Shown: positions 47,501 through 55,366 of the stretch, in pieces
Layout of the letters: each line of letters opens with the position of its first letter
Position numbering within the stretch: the first letter of the stretch is position 1
Assembly: GCF_014211975.1 (NCBI RefSeq)
Contig: NZ_CP060084.1
Span: 2,046,001 to 2,110,000 of the forward strand
Direction of reading: 5' to 3'
DNA from: Teredinibacter haidensis
Lineage (GTDB): Bacteria > Pseudomonadota > Gammaproteobacteria > Pseudomonadales > Cellvibrionaceae
DNA length: 64,000 nucleotides
Translations under genes and position numbers: made by a program
Notes under the pieces: model-generated
What the model was told of the DNA's origin: nothing
The model's database searches: none
What the model saw: only the letters and a program-made list of their open reading frames with translations

Positions 47501-48908
47501 AGCCGTAATGGCCATCTAGCCCTGCGTTGTACTGACTAATGTGATCAACAGATTTTCCATCCCGTGTGGGCGTCTGCATATAGCGCACGGCACCCTCTTT
47601 TGGCCAGCTATCTGCACCGACCAGCCAGTCGGTACTGCCGGTAAGAAAATATTCGGCCGCTTCGCCAGCCATATCGGAAAAGGCCTCGTTAATGGCGATA
47701 GCCTCGCCTGTTCTCATATACTTTTGTCCACCATCAGCACCGTGGCCAGCGGTAAAGCCGTGCGCAATTTCGTGGGCTATGGTATTGAGAGAAACCAGCG
47801 GATAAAATTCTCCTCCACCGTCTCCAAAATACACGGTGCCGCCCTCGTAAAATGCATTATCGAACGATTTTCCGTAATGCACGTATTGCACAATGGGGTT
47901 ATCGAAGAAAGGTTTTTGCCCTAGGTATTGCTCAAACATACGCGAGCTAACTTGCCCCCTATAGTGCGCATCGTTGAGAGGGGATTTCGCCGTATTAATG
48001 CTTTTGTAGTTATTAATAGACGATATTGTACAGTCGTAAACAAACGGCGAAGCCATAAGGCCACCCACATCTGACTCGTGTTCTGCGCTGCGCGTTTCTA
48101 CATTTTGTGCATCGAAATAGCACAATGCGCCTTCATCAGACACAACGCGGTCGACAATAAAGGTCGCGGGTGGGCTTAAATTAGCATCTTCCGGCTGGTA
48201 ATCATTCGCTGGCGCTCTGGCATTACCTGAAGGCCCGCCGCCGCCAATGGATAGGTGCTGGAGCATATCGTGTTGTGCCAGAACCGTTTGGGTGTTTACA
48301 TCGAGAATAATACGTACCGATTGCGGATCATTGTTCCGGGATAAAATATCGGAAAATATTTCCAACGCAAGCGCGTAGTGGGCACGCTGATTCTCGTCCA
48401 GAAAAATAACCGGCGTCACGCTAGACCGAATAATAACGCGCGCCGTAGCTTGCGCGGCTTGAAACCCGCTCAAATAGGCATTTAGCCGAGCTTGCTGTTC
48501 CGCTTCTGTCAGCAACGTTAACGTACCCAACTCGTCTTCAAGTTTAGTCGGTAGGTACCCATAACTTTGCACCGGCTGATGCTCCCCCTCCATCAAAATC
48601 ACCGGCGACATATCCAGCACCGGTACCGATTGATAGCGCACCGAAAAACGAAGCGCCCGGTAGCGCCCAACCGCTTTTTCACTTTCTAACACCAGGCGAG
48701 TGTTATCGCCAAGCTCGAGAACTCGCTCTAGCGAACGCAGTAACTCTGTATTTTGCAGTGTGTTCGCTAAGGTGATTGACTGGCTAAAAGGCTCATCATT
48801 CAAATTTTTATGAAAGGGAGTATTGTTAAATAATGGGGTAAGATCAGCAGCATAAGTGAAGCTAGAACACAACAACAGAAAACAGACAGCGAGGGTACTC
48901 CGAAACAT
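44523..48908 (-). CDS. Large M4-family (thermolysin-like) metalloprotease with PKD and GEVED-like domains and GlyGly-CTERM tail
   Basis: 1461 aa. Signal peptide, FTP-type propeptide (about 30-210), and an M4 catalytic domain with zinc motif HEIAHGFTAGHG (about residue 378) and the third ligand Glu in AINEAFSDMAGEA. Then six PKD domains (each with a FGDG core) interspersed with two GEVED-like domains (GVWLDSNSDGVFTDEE; LWLDANRDYWF ... GEVEDYRV), an EPEPE repeat and a GlyGly-CTERM tail (GGGGSVNLFGVFLLTTLYCL then RRRRK). Rhombosortase-type processing and type II secretion are expected. Monocistronic. Confidence 0.93.
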   Translation of the reverse strand: MFRSTLAVCFLLLCSSFTYAADLTPLFNNTPFHKNLNDEPFSQSITLANTLQNTELLRSLERVLELGDNTRLVLESEKAVGRYRALRFSVRYQSVPVLDMSPVILMEGEHQPVQSYGYLPTKLEDELGTLTLLTEAEQQARLNAYLSGFQAAQATARVIIRSSVTPVIFLDENQRAHYALALEIFSDILSRNNDPQSVRIILDVNTQTVLAQHDMLQHLSIGGGGPSGNARAPANDYQPEDANLSPPATFIVDRVVSDEGALCYFDAQNVETRSAEHESDVGGLMASPFVYDCTISSINNYKSINTAKSPLNDAHYRGQVSSRMFEQYLGQKPFFDNPIVQYVHYGKSFDNAFYEGGTVYFGDGGGEFYPLVSLNTIAHEIAHGFTAGHGADGGQKYMRTGEAIAINEAFSDMAGEAAEYFLTGSTDWLVGADSWPKEGAVRYMQTPTRDGKSVDHISQYNAGLDGHYGSGIFNKAFFTLATNGMEPGAPWNIQYAFYAFANANQACWLANSIFMDAADCVMRQASAVAMRLQSDGVKTSTGQYWSEAELANHIRKAFAVVGLILHLDQGVESEFSSEKKFLTVNFTNFSRAEGVALTEAQLDGGWSTEWNFGDGSASATTFNAAHTYSESGEYTVTLTVTSPNGESDNFLETLSVADDYCHVGGEVDELFTIRMLGINGLLIETEPGIYSDNTQHPVLIPADQPLSYTLLLGPVTQTAETSRVVGVWLDSNSDGVFTDEERLSLVGTEWQSQKNTDFIGRAGETYRLRVVSSADGLPDSPCGEVEETAVADFSLIWNSAVANQFDWLHQLQLNQVVFSSTTNDTRIASYHWDFGDGTTSSDPEPSHSFNLSGNYEVNLTVKDAKGEPLYNQTKTVAYSTHTEPRFYHQANDHTITFSNNQSIYPENSTFLWDFGDGSTSNEEMPAHTYAELGSYIVTLTISNPDNPQGITDSSAVTVRESVSAPSFKAKVLRRHENTYSVEFGFSLGRTPKDKHSGQWEILWQFGDGEQSESQPNYTSQKILHTYNAPGEYTVNLTFRYRQRTGSGELDWVWASELSTLEVVLEAADTSAYCEAQGDTMFESVRVVEINGQRFETGNEGGLINPDNPILIKPENNHYYIEAAYEAETAAERYYLWLDANRDYWFGSETQDEASPERLLNRLDFLDYESGRGYIEGFFNAPLTDTTPGSYFSNMRLLQQYEFVFSYTLSPCHNYLSSGYDSGEVEDYRVKWVVPANADISYTLSEKTLSISNGTQAGASPAWVWDFGDGNTSAEQNPVHEYTSAGDYLVSLKVNSDAGDTLAQWQTAITLSADTSVATNPQLSVSLNDNILSFDTAASTYPADSTLLIDFGDGDTSALASGTHTYNTAGTYTVTITISNAAHPEGSSSQQSITVTLPAEPEEPEPEEPEPQEPEPEEPEPEEPEPGIERKKSGGGGSVNLFGVFLLTTLYCLRRRRKSPTV

Positions 48909-49527
48909 AGATCATCCTTAAACGAGCTTACTCAAAACAGAAAAAGTGGGAATTTAATGCGGTTTAGCTTAAAGCGGCGGGCATTGTAACCGCTCAGCAT
49001 ATGCAATAGTTAAGACGTTATTGTTACAAAACTGTAGCACTGTGAATAATCGAGTACAAATGCAGCTTAAACGCCTAGCGCGAGCCACGTGAATATTAAC
49101 AAGATAATCACCCATTCATCGAATGGCCTTTTAAAGACTACCCGCGTAAAAATAGCTAAAACGCTACACAGCCCAGGTAAATCACTTTAAACAACAACAT
49201 TTGCGCAGGCGAGCTGCTTTGAGGCTGCTCAGTTTAGGATCAGCCACAGACTCTTTTGCCGCAGCTACGAAGATCCGCCCCCACTAGCGCGGCACCTTCC
49301 GCTGTAACAGCCATAAACCAGAGCAATATCACATATAGATAAGGCAGATCGCCGTAAAATACGCTGTGGGTTTCATTGTAACCTACAAGAAGGCCACTAT
49401 TCAGCGTGGCAACGTCTAAATCATACAACCCTACCCCGAGCGCATTCCCTCGCCGGAGCGTAGGAATACGTTACAGAAAATAAAATTAGCGAACCGAGGG
49501 AAATCCAAAATAAGGTATAGCTCCGCT
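48909..49527. other. Intergenic region
   Basis: 619 bases without a supported gene. A 62-codon reading frame on the minus strand at 49240-49428 has no ribosome site and is considered chance. Confidence 0.4.
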
Positions 49528-50451
49528 ATGAATAATAATGTACGTACAACTAAAACGGACCCCTCTACGCAGCAATTGGCGTTAGCTCTCAAGCAAAATG
49601 AACATACCCTTGTGGTTATGATGCCCGATGAATTTCTTGAATATGTAATTCTTCAAAAAAAACGTACAGGGCAAACCATTGAACAAATCACCGAGTGGAT
49701 GAATAGCCTTATCATTGATTCAACCGAAATCAGCCAAAGCGCAAAGCAAGATTGGCTACGACAAAAAGAAAGAATAAAAAATGCAGGTTCTTTTTTACCC
49801 GTCTTGTCCGATACCAAAACACTCGTAGTTCTAGCGACGGAAATGTACAAAGGCGGGCACATTCTTTCTAAATATCGCGTCAATACACATGCGGGTCGTG
49901 CATACGTAGTTTTAAAGGGCTATCCAGGGTTGAGATCGCAACTTAACAGCACACGCTATCTTGCTAACAATCCAAAAGTCGTCAGCATGGGGATTGGTAA
50001 ACTGGGTGTAGCGAAAGCGATCAAAGGCGGCATCGTTATCTCCATCATATTTTCCGTGGCTTTTCATGCTCTCGAGCAACTGGTGAATGACCGCGCAACA
50101 TGGCACGATTTCGTTGCAGGGGTTAGTATAGACGTTGCCTCAGCAGTCGCTGGTGCCTCTATCGCCTGGGGCGTTGTATCAACAATTGTCGGGGCAACTG
50201 CAATGGCGGCCATTGGCCCAATCGCTCTGGTTGTCGTGGTCGGCGCAGGCATAACGCTCGCTTTAAACGCAGTGAACTCACACTTTGGACTGACGGAAAA
50301 ACTCGCAACAATGCTAAAACAAGCCGAATCCAGAATGGTTTCCAATATACAGAAAATACGTAACGAAGTTTACAGAGGCCTCAGCTATGCCGAAGAAGAC
50401 CCAATAGGTTTTATGCATGCGCTTTTCGGCGTGCCCTATTTCAGACAATAG
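49528..50451 (+). CDS. Unknown protein with glycine-rich hydrophobic hairpin domain (possible membrane-inserting toxin)
   Basis: 307 aa, not recognised as a named family. The N-terminal 150 residues are soluble and mixed in charge; residues about 160-185 (GGIVISIIFSVAFHALEQLV) and 200-250 (VASAVAGASIAWGVVSTIVG and AMAAIGPIALVVVVGAGITL) are Gly/Ala-rich hydrophobic segments like those of colicin-type or type VI secretion membrane effectors. No signal peptide. The next gene, a three-helix membrane protein, starts two bases after its stop, which fits a toxin with its immunity protein. This role is an inference. Confidence 0.6.
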   Translation: MNNNVRTTKTDPSTQQLALALKQNEHTLVVMMPDEFLEYVILQKKRTGQTIEQITEWMNSLIIDSTEISQSAKQDWLRQKERIKNAGSFLPVLSDTKTLVVLATEMYKGGHILSKYRVNTHAGRAYVVLKGYPGLRSQLNSTRYLANNPKVVSMGIGKLGVAKAIKGGIVISIIFSVAFHALEQLVNDRATWHDFVAGVSIDVASAVAGASIAWGVVSTIVGATAMAAIGPIALVVVVGAGITLALNAVNSHFGLTEKLATMLKQAESRMVSNIQKIRNEVYRGLSYAEEDPIGFMHALFGVPYFRQ

Positions 50452-50453
50452 AT

Positions 50454-51062
50454 ATGGAAGGCGAAGTGCAATCGACCGCTGTAGGCTTTAAAGCGCAATT
50501 AATGCTAATTTTTTATAGTTTGGCCCTGAGCGCAACGGTATTTATTATTGTGGTATTGCCAGGTAGTAGCCTGCTAGAAAATATTGCCCGGCTTAACAGC
50601 AGCAATATTTATGTGGCCGCTTCCAGCTGGGATATTCCCGCCTTTATAAGCTTGCCTTGTTTTCTCGCCTTAATTTACGCACTGCTGTTACGGCTAACCC
50701 AAAAAGCAACCGAGATACGGATACAGCGCTGCGTAAAAGTAGCGACCATTTTTGCACTCGCCGCTATTGTTTTTCGTATCCCCTATGGCTTTGCCATTTC
50801 ACATTATATGGAGGCCAAAGGGTACTCTTCCTGTGTTTCCTATACGTCGCCAGCGTTAATGAGCCCAGCCGTTTGGGTACGCTACCCCACCTACTGTATT
50901 GAAAATACAGGAAGCGTGAGACGCTCCTTGCTTGAATGGATTGATTCATCCGTAGAAGCGGGAAAGAGCATCAGCCCAGAAGACCTAAAGAGAAAAGCTG
51001 AGCAATTACTGGAAGAATACGACAGAAAAGAACGGGAGACATTTCCGGGGGTATACCGATAG
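50454..51062 (+). CDS. Membrane protein of unknown function (candidate immunity protein)
   Basis: 202 aa with three predicted membrane helices (LMLIFYSLALSATVFIIVVL about 15-35; FISLPCFLALIYALLLRL about 60-80; VATIFALAAIVFRIPYGFAI about 95-120) and a charged C-terminal tail (about 150-202). Starting two bases after the upstream gene without its own clear ribosome site, it is translationally coupled to it. Not recognised as a named family. Confidence 0.6.
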   Translation: MEGEVQSTAVGFKAQLMLIFYSLALSATVFIIVVLPGSSLLENIARLNSSNIYVAASSWDIPAFISLPCFLALIYALLLRLTQKATEIRIQRCVKVATIFALAAIVFRIPYGFAISHYMEAKGYSSCVSYTSPALMSPAVWVRYPTYCIENTGSVRRSLLEWIDSSVEAGKSISPEDLKRKAEQLLEEYDRKERETFPGVYR

Positions 51063-51134
51063 TAGCCACCCCTTCCTGGAGGCAAATGAGCCGTCCGTAC
51101 AGGGGGTTGACCCAATTCCAAAAAACGTCTGGCG

Positions 51135-51494
51135 TTATTGCCGGGAATCGAAATATTGTCTAGCCTTTTGTACATCGTTGTAATTGTCCACCGTCCATTT
51201 ATAAATCGCTTTAAAAGACGGCAGTAACGAAACGCCAAGATCACTCATTGAATACTCGACAGATATTGGTGAAGTGTCCTTCACGTCTCGTAGTACAAGC
51301 CCGTTACGCTCGAGCTTACGCAGCGTTTGTGTCAAGGATTTCTGAGAGACGCCCTCTAAACGTCTCTTAATATCATTAAAGCGTCTAGGTTGCTCCTCTA
51401 GAACTGACATGATCATCATTGACCATTTGTCGGCAATCTCCGAGAACAATACACGACAGGGGCAATTGACAGAAAAATGTTGGCTCGCTTTCAC
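51135..51494 (-). CDS. HxlR-family transcriptional regulator
   Basis: 119 aa winged-helix protein: CPCRVLFSEIADKWSMMIM at residues 11-29, RRFNDIKRRLEGVSQKSLTQ as the recognition region, and EYSMSDLGVSLLP as the wing. Cysteines at the start (CPC) match redox- or electrophile-sensing HxlR/YodB members. GTG start at 51494. It is divergent from an old-yellow-enzyme gene, a common pairing in which the regulator represses the reductase until an electrophile is present. Confidence 0.93.
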   Translation of the reverse strand: MKASQHFSVNCPCRVLFSEIADKWSMMIMSVLEEQPRRFNDIKRRLEGVSQKSLTQTLRKLERNGLVLRDVKDTSPISVEYSMSDLGVSLLPSFKAIYKWTVDNYNDVQKARQYFDSRQ

Positions 51495-51510
51495 AGTGGT
51501 TACCTAAAGG

Positions 51511-51550
51511 ATACTTAGTGAATTAAAAGTGCTTTATTGACACTAGGTAT
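51511..51550 (+). promoter_or_regulatory. Inverted repeat and promoter between HxlR regulator and OYE gene
   Basis: ATACTTAGTG (51511-51520) and CACTAGGTAT (51541-51550) form an inverted repeat matching at 9 of 10 positions with a 20-base spacer. A perfect -35 box TTGACA (51537-51542) overlaps the right arm; a weak -10 (TACCTT at 51559) follows. This fits an operator for the HxlR protein on the OYE promoter. Confidence 0.55.
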
Positions 51551-51600
51551 ATAGATGATACCTTACGTTCCGTTTCATCCCCAATACGAAAGGTAAATAA

Positions 51601-52755
51601 ATGTCAGCTAACGTAAACACAAGCCAGTCAGACACCAAGCAATCGTTAGATACGAGCGTCTTGTTCCAGCCGGTAAAAATTAAATCGCTAGAGCTAAAAA
51701 ACCGTATTGTTATGGCGCCAATGACCCGCAATATGGCACCAGATGGCATACCAAACCAATCGAATGCGGACTACTATCGGCGGCGCGCCGAAGGTGGCGT
51801 TGGGCTCATTTTGTCCGAGGGTACGGTTATTGACCGCCCAGGTTCACGCAATGAACCCGCCATTCCGTTCCTTTTCGGTGAATCTGCACTGTCTGGCTGG
51901 AAGGGTGTCGTTGACGAGGTCCATACTGCGGGCGGCCACATGGGGCCGCAAATCTGGCATGTAGGCTCGGTACCGGGTATGAGTGAATGGAAACCCGATG
52001 TCGACGTTGAAAGCCCTTCTGGGCTCATAGGTCCTGACACCCCTAGGGGCGTTGCCATGAGCGAGTCCGATATCGCTGATGCGATAACGGCTTACGCGCA
52101 GGCTGCCGTCAATGCAAAAAGCGTGGGTTTTGACCTTTTGGAATTACACGCTGCTCACGGATACCTGATCGATCAATTCTTTTGGCAAGCGACCAATATA
52201 CGCGCGGATTCCTGGTCTGGTAACAGCCTGCCAGAACGTTCTCGCTTTGCCATCGAAGTGATTAAAGCCGTACGAAAAGCCGTAGGGCCTGACTTTCCAA
52301 TCTTTTTGCGCTTAAGCCAGTGGAAGCAACAGGATTACACCGCCAAGCTAGCGTCAACACCCCAAGAGATGGAGGCCTGGCTTAGCCCGATGGCGGAAGC
52401 TGGCGTAGATGTATTTCACTGCTCACAACGGCGTTTTTGGGAGCCAGAGTTTGCGGATATCGATGGCGCTCAAGGGTTAAATTTTGCAGGGTGGGCGAAA
52501 AAGTTAACGGGTAAAACAACCGTGAGTGTGGGTTCGGTAGGTTTGAGTGGTGAGTTCTTGGCAGCCTTTGGTGGTGAAAGCTCAGAAAGCCGGGGCTTAG
52601 AGAACTTAGTTCAGCGTTTAGAGCGCGAAGAGTTTGATCTGATTGCCGTTGGACGTGCCTTATTGAGCGACCCTCTATGGGTAGAGAAAGTGAGGCGTGG
52701 AGACAACGATAAGCTGATGGGTTTTGATCCATCTGATTTGGGAAAACTTATTTAA
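51601..52755 (+). CDS. Old yellow enzyme family NADH:flavin oxidoreductase
   Basis: 384 aa FMN-binding TIM barrel that reduces activated alkenes or nitro compounds. Start VLFQPVKIKSLELKNRIVMAPMTRNMAPDGIPNQ gives the Pro-Met-Thr flavin loop; HAAHGYLIDQFFWQATNIRAD holds the substrate His pair, and the NRSRFAIEV-like segment (ERSRFAIEVI) and VGRALLSDPLWVEKVRRG close the barrel. AAAGG lies before ATG 51601. Probably induced through the neighbouring HxlR regulator. Confidence 0.93.
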   Translation: MSANVNTSQSDTKQSLDTSVLFQPVKIKSLELKNRIVMAPMTRNMAPDGIPNQSNADYYRRRAEGGVGLILSEGTVIDRPGSRNEPAIPFLFGESALSGWKGVVDEVHTAGGHMGPQIWHVGSVPGMSEWKPDVDVESPSGLIGPDTPRGVAMSESDIADAITAYAQAAVNAKSVGFDLLELHAAHGYLIDQFFWQATNIRADSWSGNSLPERSRFAIEVIKAVRKAVGPDFPIFLRLSQWKQQDYTAKLASTPQEMEAWLSPMAEAGVDVFHCSQRRFWEPEFADIDGAQGLNFAGWAKKLTGKTTVSVGSVGLSGEFLAAFGGESSESRGLENLVQRLEREEFDLIAVGRALLSDPLWVEKVRRGDNDKLMGFDPSDLGKLI

Positions 52756-53241
52756 GCGTGAGCCGGTGAGCAGGCATTAAGCCCTGCATTTTACCTTGGC
52801 CGCTAGTGGACTATATCAAGCCGCTTGAAGCTCGCACAGATACTATGGAAGCCGTGGTCAGGCTATTTTACATGTCGAGGAATGTAAGGCGCTGTGAACC
52901 CTAGCGGTCAGCGCCTTAGTACTTCTTGCCGATGCGGTTTTACAGAGCCGATAGAATCAAACCAAACAGATCGCGTTTTCTTTTCACCGTAGAGGGCATG
53001 CTTGGGGGCTGTATCGGATGGTGGTGTAGGCCTTAGACAAAAGTTAGATATCTTTTGCGGCTTAGGTCTTTATCGAATGCCTGCTATCGCGCGACAGCAA
53101 GCATTCAAGCGAAAGGCCAAGACCAAAAGCTAAACTTGTGCATAAACTCAGGATACGTCGTAGCACCGCTCATGATGGGCTAAAACGTTACGTCCACATT
53201 TTTATGCCGACCTCGATTGAAAATATCCAAGCGAAAAAATA
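52756..53241. other. Intergenic region with repeat copy R1
   Basis: 486 bases without a gene. It contains the first copy of a 150-base direct repeat (next entry) and a trace of a lost gene end. Confidence 0.6.
53048..53197. repeat. Direct repeat R1 (150 bases, contains a hairpin)
   Basis: Shares about four-fifths of its bases with R2 at 55215-55366 by eye, from GATATCTT to AAAACGTTAC. Inside, GGTCTTT / AAAGGCC and AATGCCTGCT / AGCAAGCATT form a nested hairpin at 53066-53119. Its right end reads on the minus strand as VDVTF and a stop codon at 53180-53182, matching the last residues (VGVTF) of the gene that ends in R2. Confidence 0.85.
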
Positions 53242-54810
53242 CTATTCGCAATTGTCCTTTCTATAAACGTTATTGAGTACGTCTGGCGCCCCCATACAAG
53301 TCAGATCCAACTCTGAGATGATCGGTTCAGATGAATAAAAATATCTAACGGTTTTCTCCTCTGTTCTGACGCTTTCTGTATTTTCAAAACGCAACCGCGG
53401 AACAAAGAAAAGAAAATCTTCAGGTTTGTTTCGTGAATAAACGGACACAAACAATTCTTGCTTTATGTGAGTCTCTATTTCTGTCTTTAAAGCACCTGAA
53501 ACTTCCATACCGCCCATTACTGAAACAAATTTTTCGCTTAACAGCTCTTCCACAAATAGAGCCATAACTGCGTCATTCCATTGATACCGTTTGCTTTGTA
53601 CTTTTTGTTCTAATGTAGACAATATACCTTCCCACACGAAAGTAACTTCGCTCTCCATTACATGCTGTTCCGCTTGAGGCCACAAGAAATATATTTGAAA
53701 AAGTGAAGACAAATCTACATTATCCGACTCAGCCAGAGAATCAAAACGCTTTGTCCCCGGCAGCGTAAATTCAATAGAAAAGTTTCCTTTTATAGAGCTA
53801 TTGTCAGTCAGCGCCTTGGGGTCAAACATGACATTTTCGATAGTCGCATTAGCAACTAGATTAACCGTCTGTTTTTCTTCCGGTGAATCTTCATTTGAAA
53901 CTGAACAGTCAAACAGTGTAATCGGCGAAGAATCAACTTCCAATGTGAGACCCTCACACTGAAGAACAATTTTCCCTTCAGGTATATCAGTAAGATACCG
54001 CCTTTCGAACGTTACTATTGGCGGTAGAACGCTAATTTCTTTGTACTCGTAGAAACCAATATTTTTTGCCTGCTCAAATAATTCGGTTGCATCCACATCT
54101 AACGAAAAACGACTTGAAAAAACTAATTGATCTTCCGACACCCAATCAGTAACGCTTAAATTAAGGAATATTTCAAGAACATCACCTATTAAATCTCGTC
54201 TCTGCACAGAAGCAACTCCAGGATTAGATTCTAGATCAAGATTTTTGGGGAAAAAAGTAAGTGGTTCTGAATAATCGTTAATCTTAAAAACATAAAATTT
54301 ATCCGTTACATTTACGTCAAACTGATCGCTAACATCCAAAAGAACGGCCTTATTTGTGTCATCTTCTACCGTGTAGCTTATTGAAGATATAAACACGCTG
54401 TCGGGTAAAAAAACGCCCAACTGGCCAATATAGCTATTGGCTTCAGGCGTCGTGAATAAAGCTGTATTCACCTCGCCACTCGAGCATGGAAACTCTATAG
54501 CCTGGTCTTCATTCTTTCCTTTTTCTGGCTGCCAAAAACAGTTCAAGTCCGTAGAGCTACTAATACCTTCAACCGACAATTCAAATGTTAGCTCGCTACT
54601 AGATATATCTAATGTTTCAATTTTTGAATGTGATATTGTCACCAAATATTGCGTTGTCGAGCCATCACCGATTCGGTCACCACTATCGCGCCGATCCGAT
54701 TCCATTTCATCTCCGGAACCTCCGCATGCCGCTAGAAACACACAGAATGTTAGCACTAACACTCTGAAACCATCTTTTATCGCTTTAATACGGTAATAGC
54801 TTTTAAACAT
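53242..54810 (-). CDS. Lipoprotein of unknown function
   Basis: 522 aa with a lipoprotein signal peptide (hydrophobic FRVLVLTFCVFLAAC, Cys29, followed by GGSGDE). The mature part is acidic and beta-rich with no motif that I recognise; repeated segments such as TFELSVEGISSSTDLN and ANATIENVMF suggest several immunoglobulin-like folds. ATG 54810; no strong ribosome site seen. It lies between the two copies of the R repeat, which suggests it came in with, or was trapped by, a duplication. Confidence 0.7.
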   Translation of the reverse strand: MFKSYYRIKAIKDGFRVLVLTFCVFLAACGGSGDEMESDRRDSGDRIGDGSTTQYLVTISHSKIETLDISSSELTFELSVEGISSSTDLNCFWQPEKGKNEDQAIEFPCSSGEVNTALFTTPEANSYIGQLGVFLPDSVFISSISYTVEDDTNKAVLLDVSDQFDVNVTDKFYVFKINDYSEPLTFFPKNLDLESNPGVASVQRRDLIGDVLEIFLNLSVTDWVSEDQLVFSSRFSLDVDATELFEQAKNIGFYEYKEISVLPPIVTFERRYLTDIPEGKIVLQCEGLTLEVDSSPITLFDCSVSNEDSPEEKQTVNLVANATIENVMFDPKALTDNSSIKGNFSIEFTLPGTKRFDSLAESDNVDLSSLFQIYFLWPQAEQHVMESEVTFVWEGILSTLEQKVQSKRYQWNDAVMALFVEELLSEKFVSVMGGMEVSGALKTEIETHIKQELFVSVYSRNKPEDFLFFVPRLRFENTESVRTEEKTVRYFYSSEPIISELDLTCMGAPDVLNNVYRKDNCE

Positions 54811-55348
54811 AACTCTATCCCCCCTGATATATGTATATTATATTCGCGAAAGATTAACACACCCGCCCAGATTTTTACGTTTGGCAAGTCTTATTCAGCG
54901 CCATTTAATTTTTTCAAACCTAAGCCCTTTTTTACGCCAAAAAAACCTTTTACGTCTCGCTTGAAAAATATACATTCCCCTAGTTTATCGGCCATAAAGC
55001 GCTTTGTTGCGCCAGCCGACATTCATCTAGCAATAAAACAAGAAGGAAATTCCGAGTTAACCTCCCTGCTTGCAGAAAAGTTTATTTTCGCTGGCCGCAA
55101 TTTACCCATGTAACCAGTAGTTGAGCGAACATCTGTGAATTTTATATGGCTAACTTATGAACGTTGTTTACCGTAATATTTCCAAATTGGCGCTAACCAT
55201 AAACTAATAATCCAGATATCTTATTGCGGCTTAGGTCTTTATCAAATGCCTGCTATCGTGTGACAGCAGGCATTCAAACGAAAGACCAAGAACAAAAGCT
55301 AAACTTGTGCATAAACTCAGAATACATTGTAACCCCGCCTACGATGGG
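54811..55348. other. Intergenic region with repeat copy R2
   Basis: 538 bases without a gene. The right half is the second copy of the R repeat. Confidence 0.6.
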
Positions 55349-55366
55349 CTAAAACGTTACACCCAC
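55215..55366. repeat. Direct repeat R2 (150 bases, contains a hairpin)
   Basis: Second copy of R1, overlapping the last codons of the gene at 55349. The nested hairpin at 55234-55287 is better paired here: GGTCTTT / AAAGACC outside and AATGCCTGCT / AGCAGGCATT inside. Base changes between copies partly keep the pairing. Confidence 0.85.

Noticed and set aside
49240..49428. 62-codon minus-strand frame
   Set aside because: No ribosome site, no family, low-complexity hydrophobic stretch; likely chance.
49528..51062. Abortive-infection or phage-defence pair as explanation for the two unknown genes
   Set aside because: No nuclease, NTPase or sensor domain is visible; the effector/immunity reading fits the hydrophobic hairpins better.
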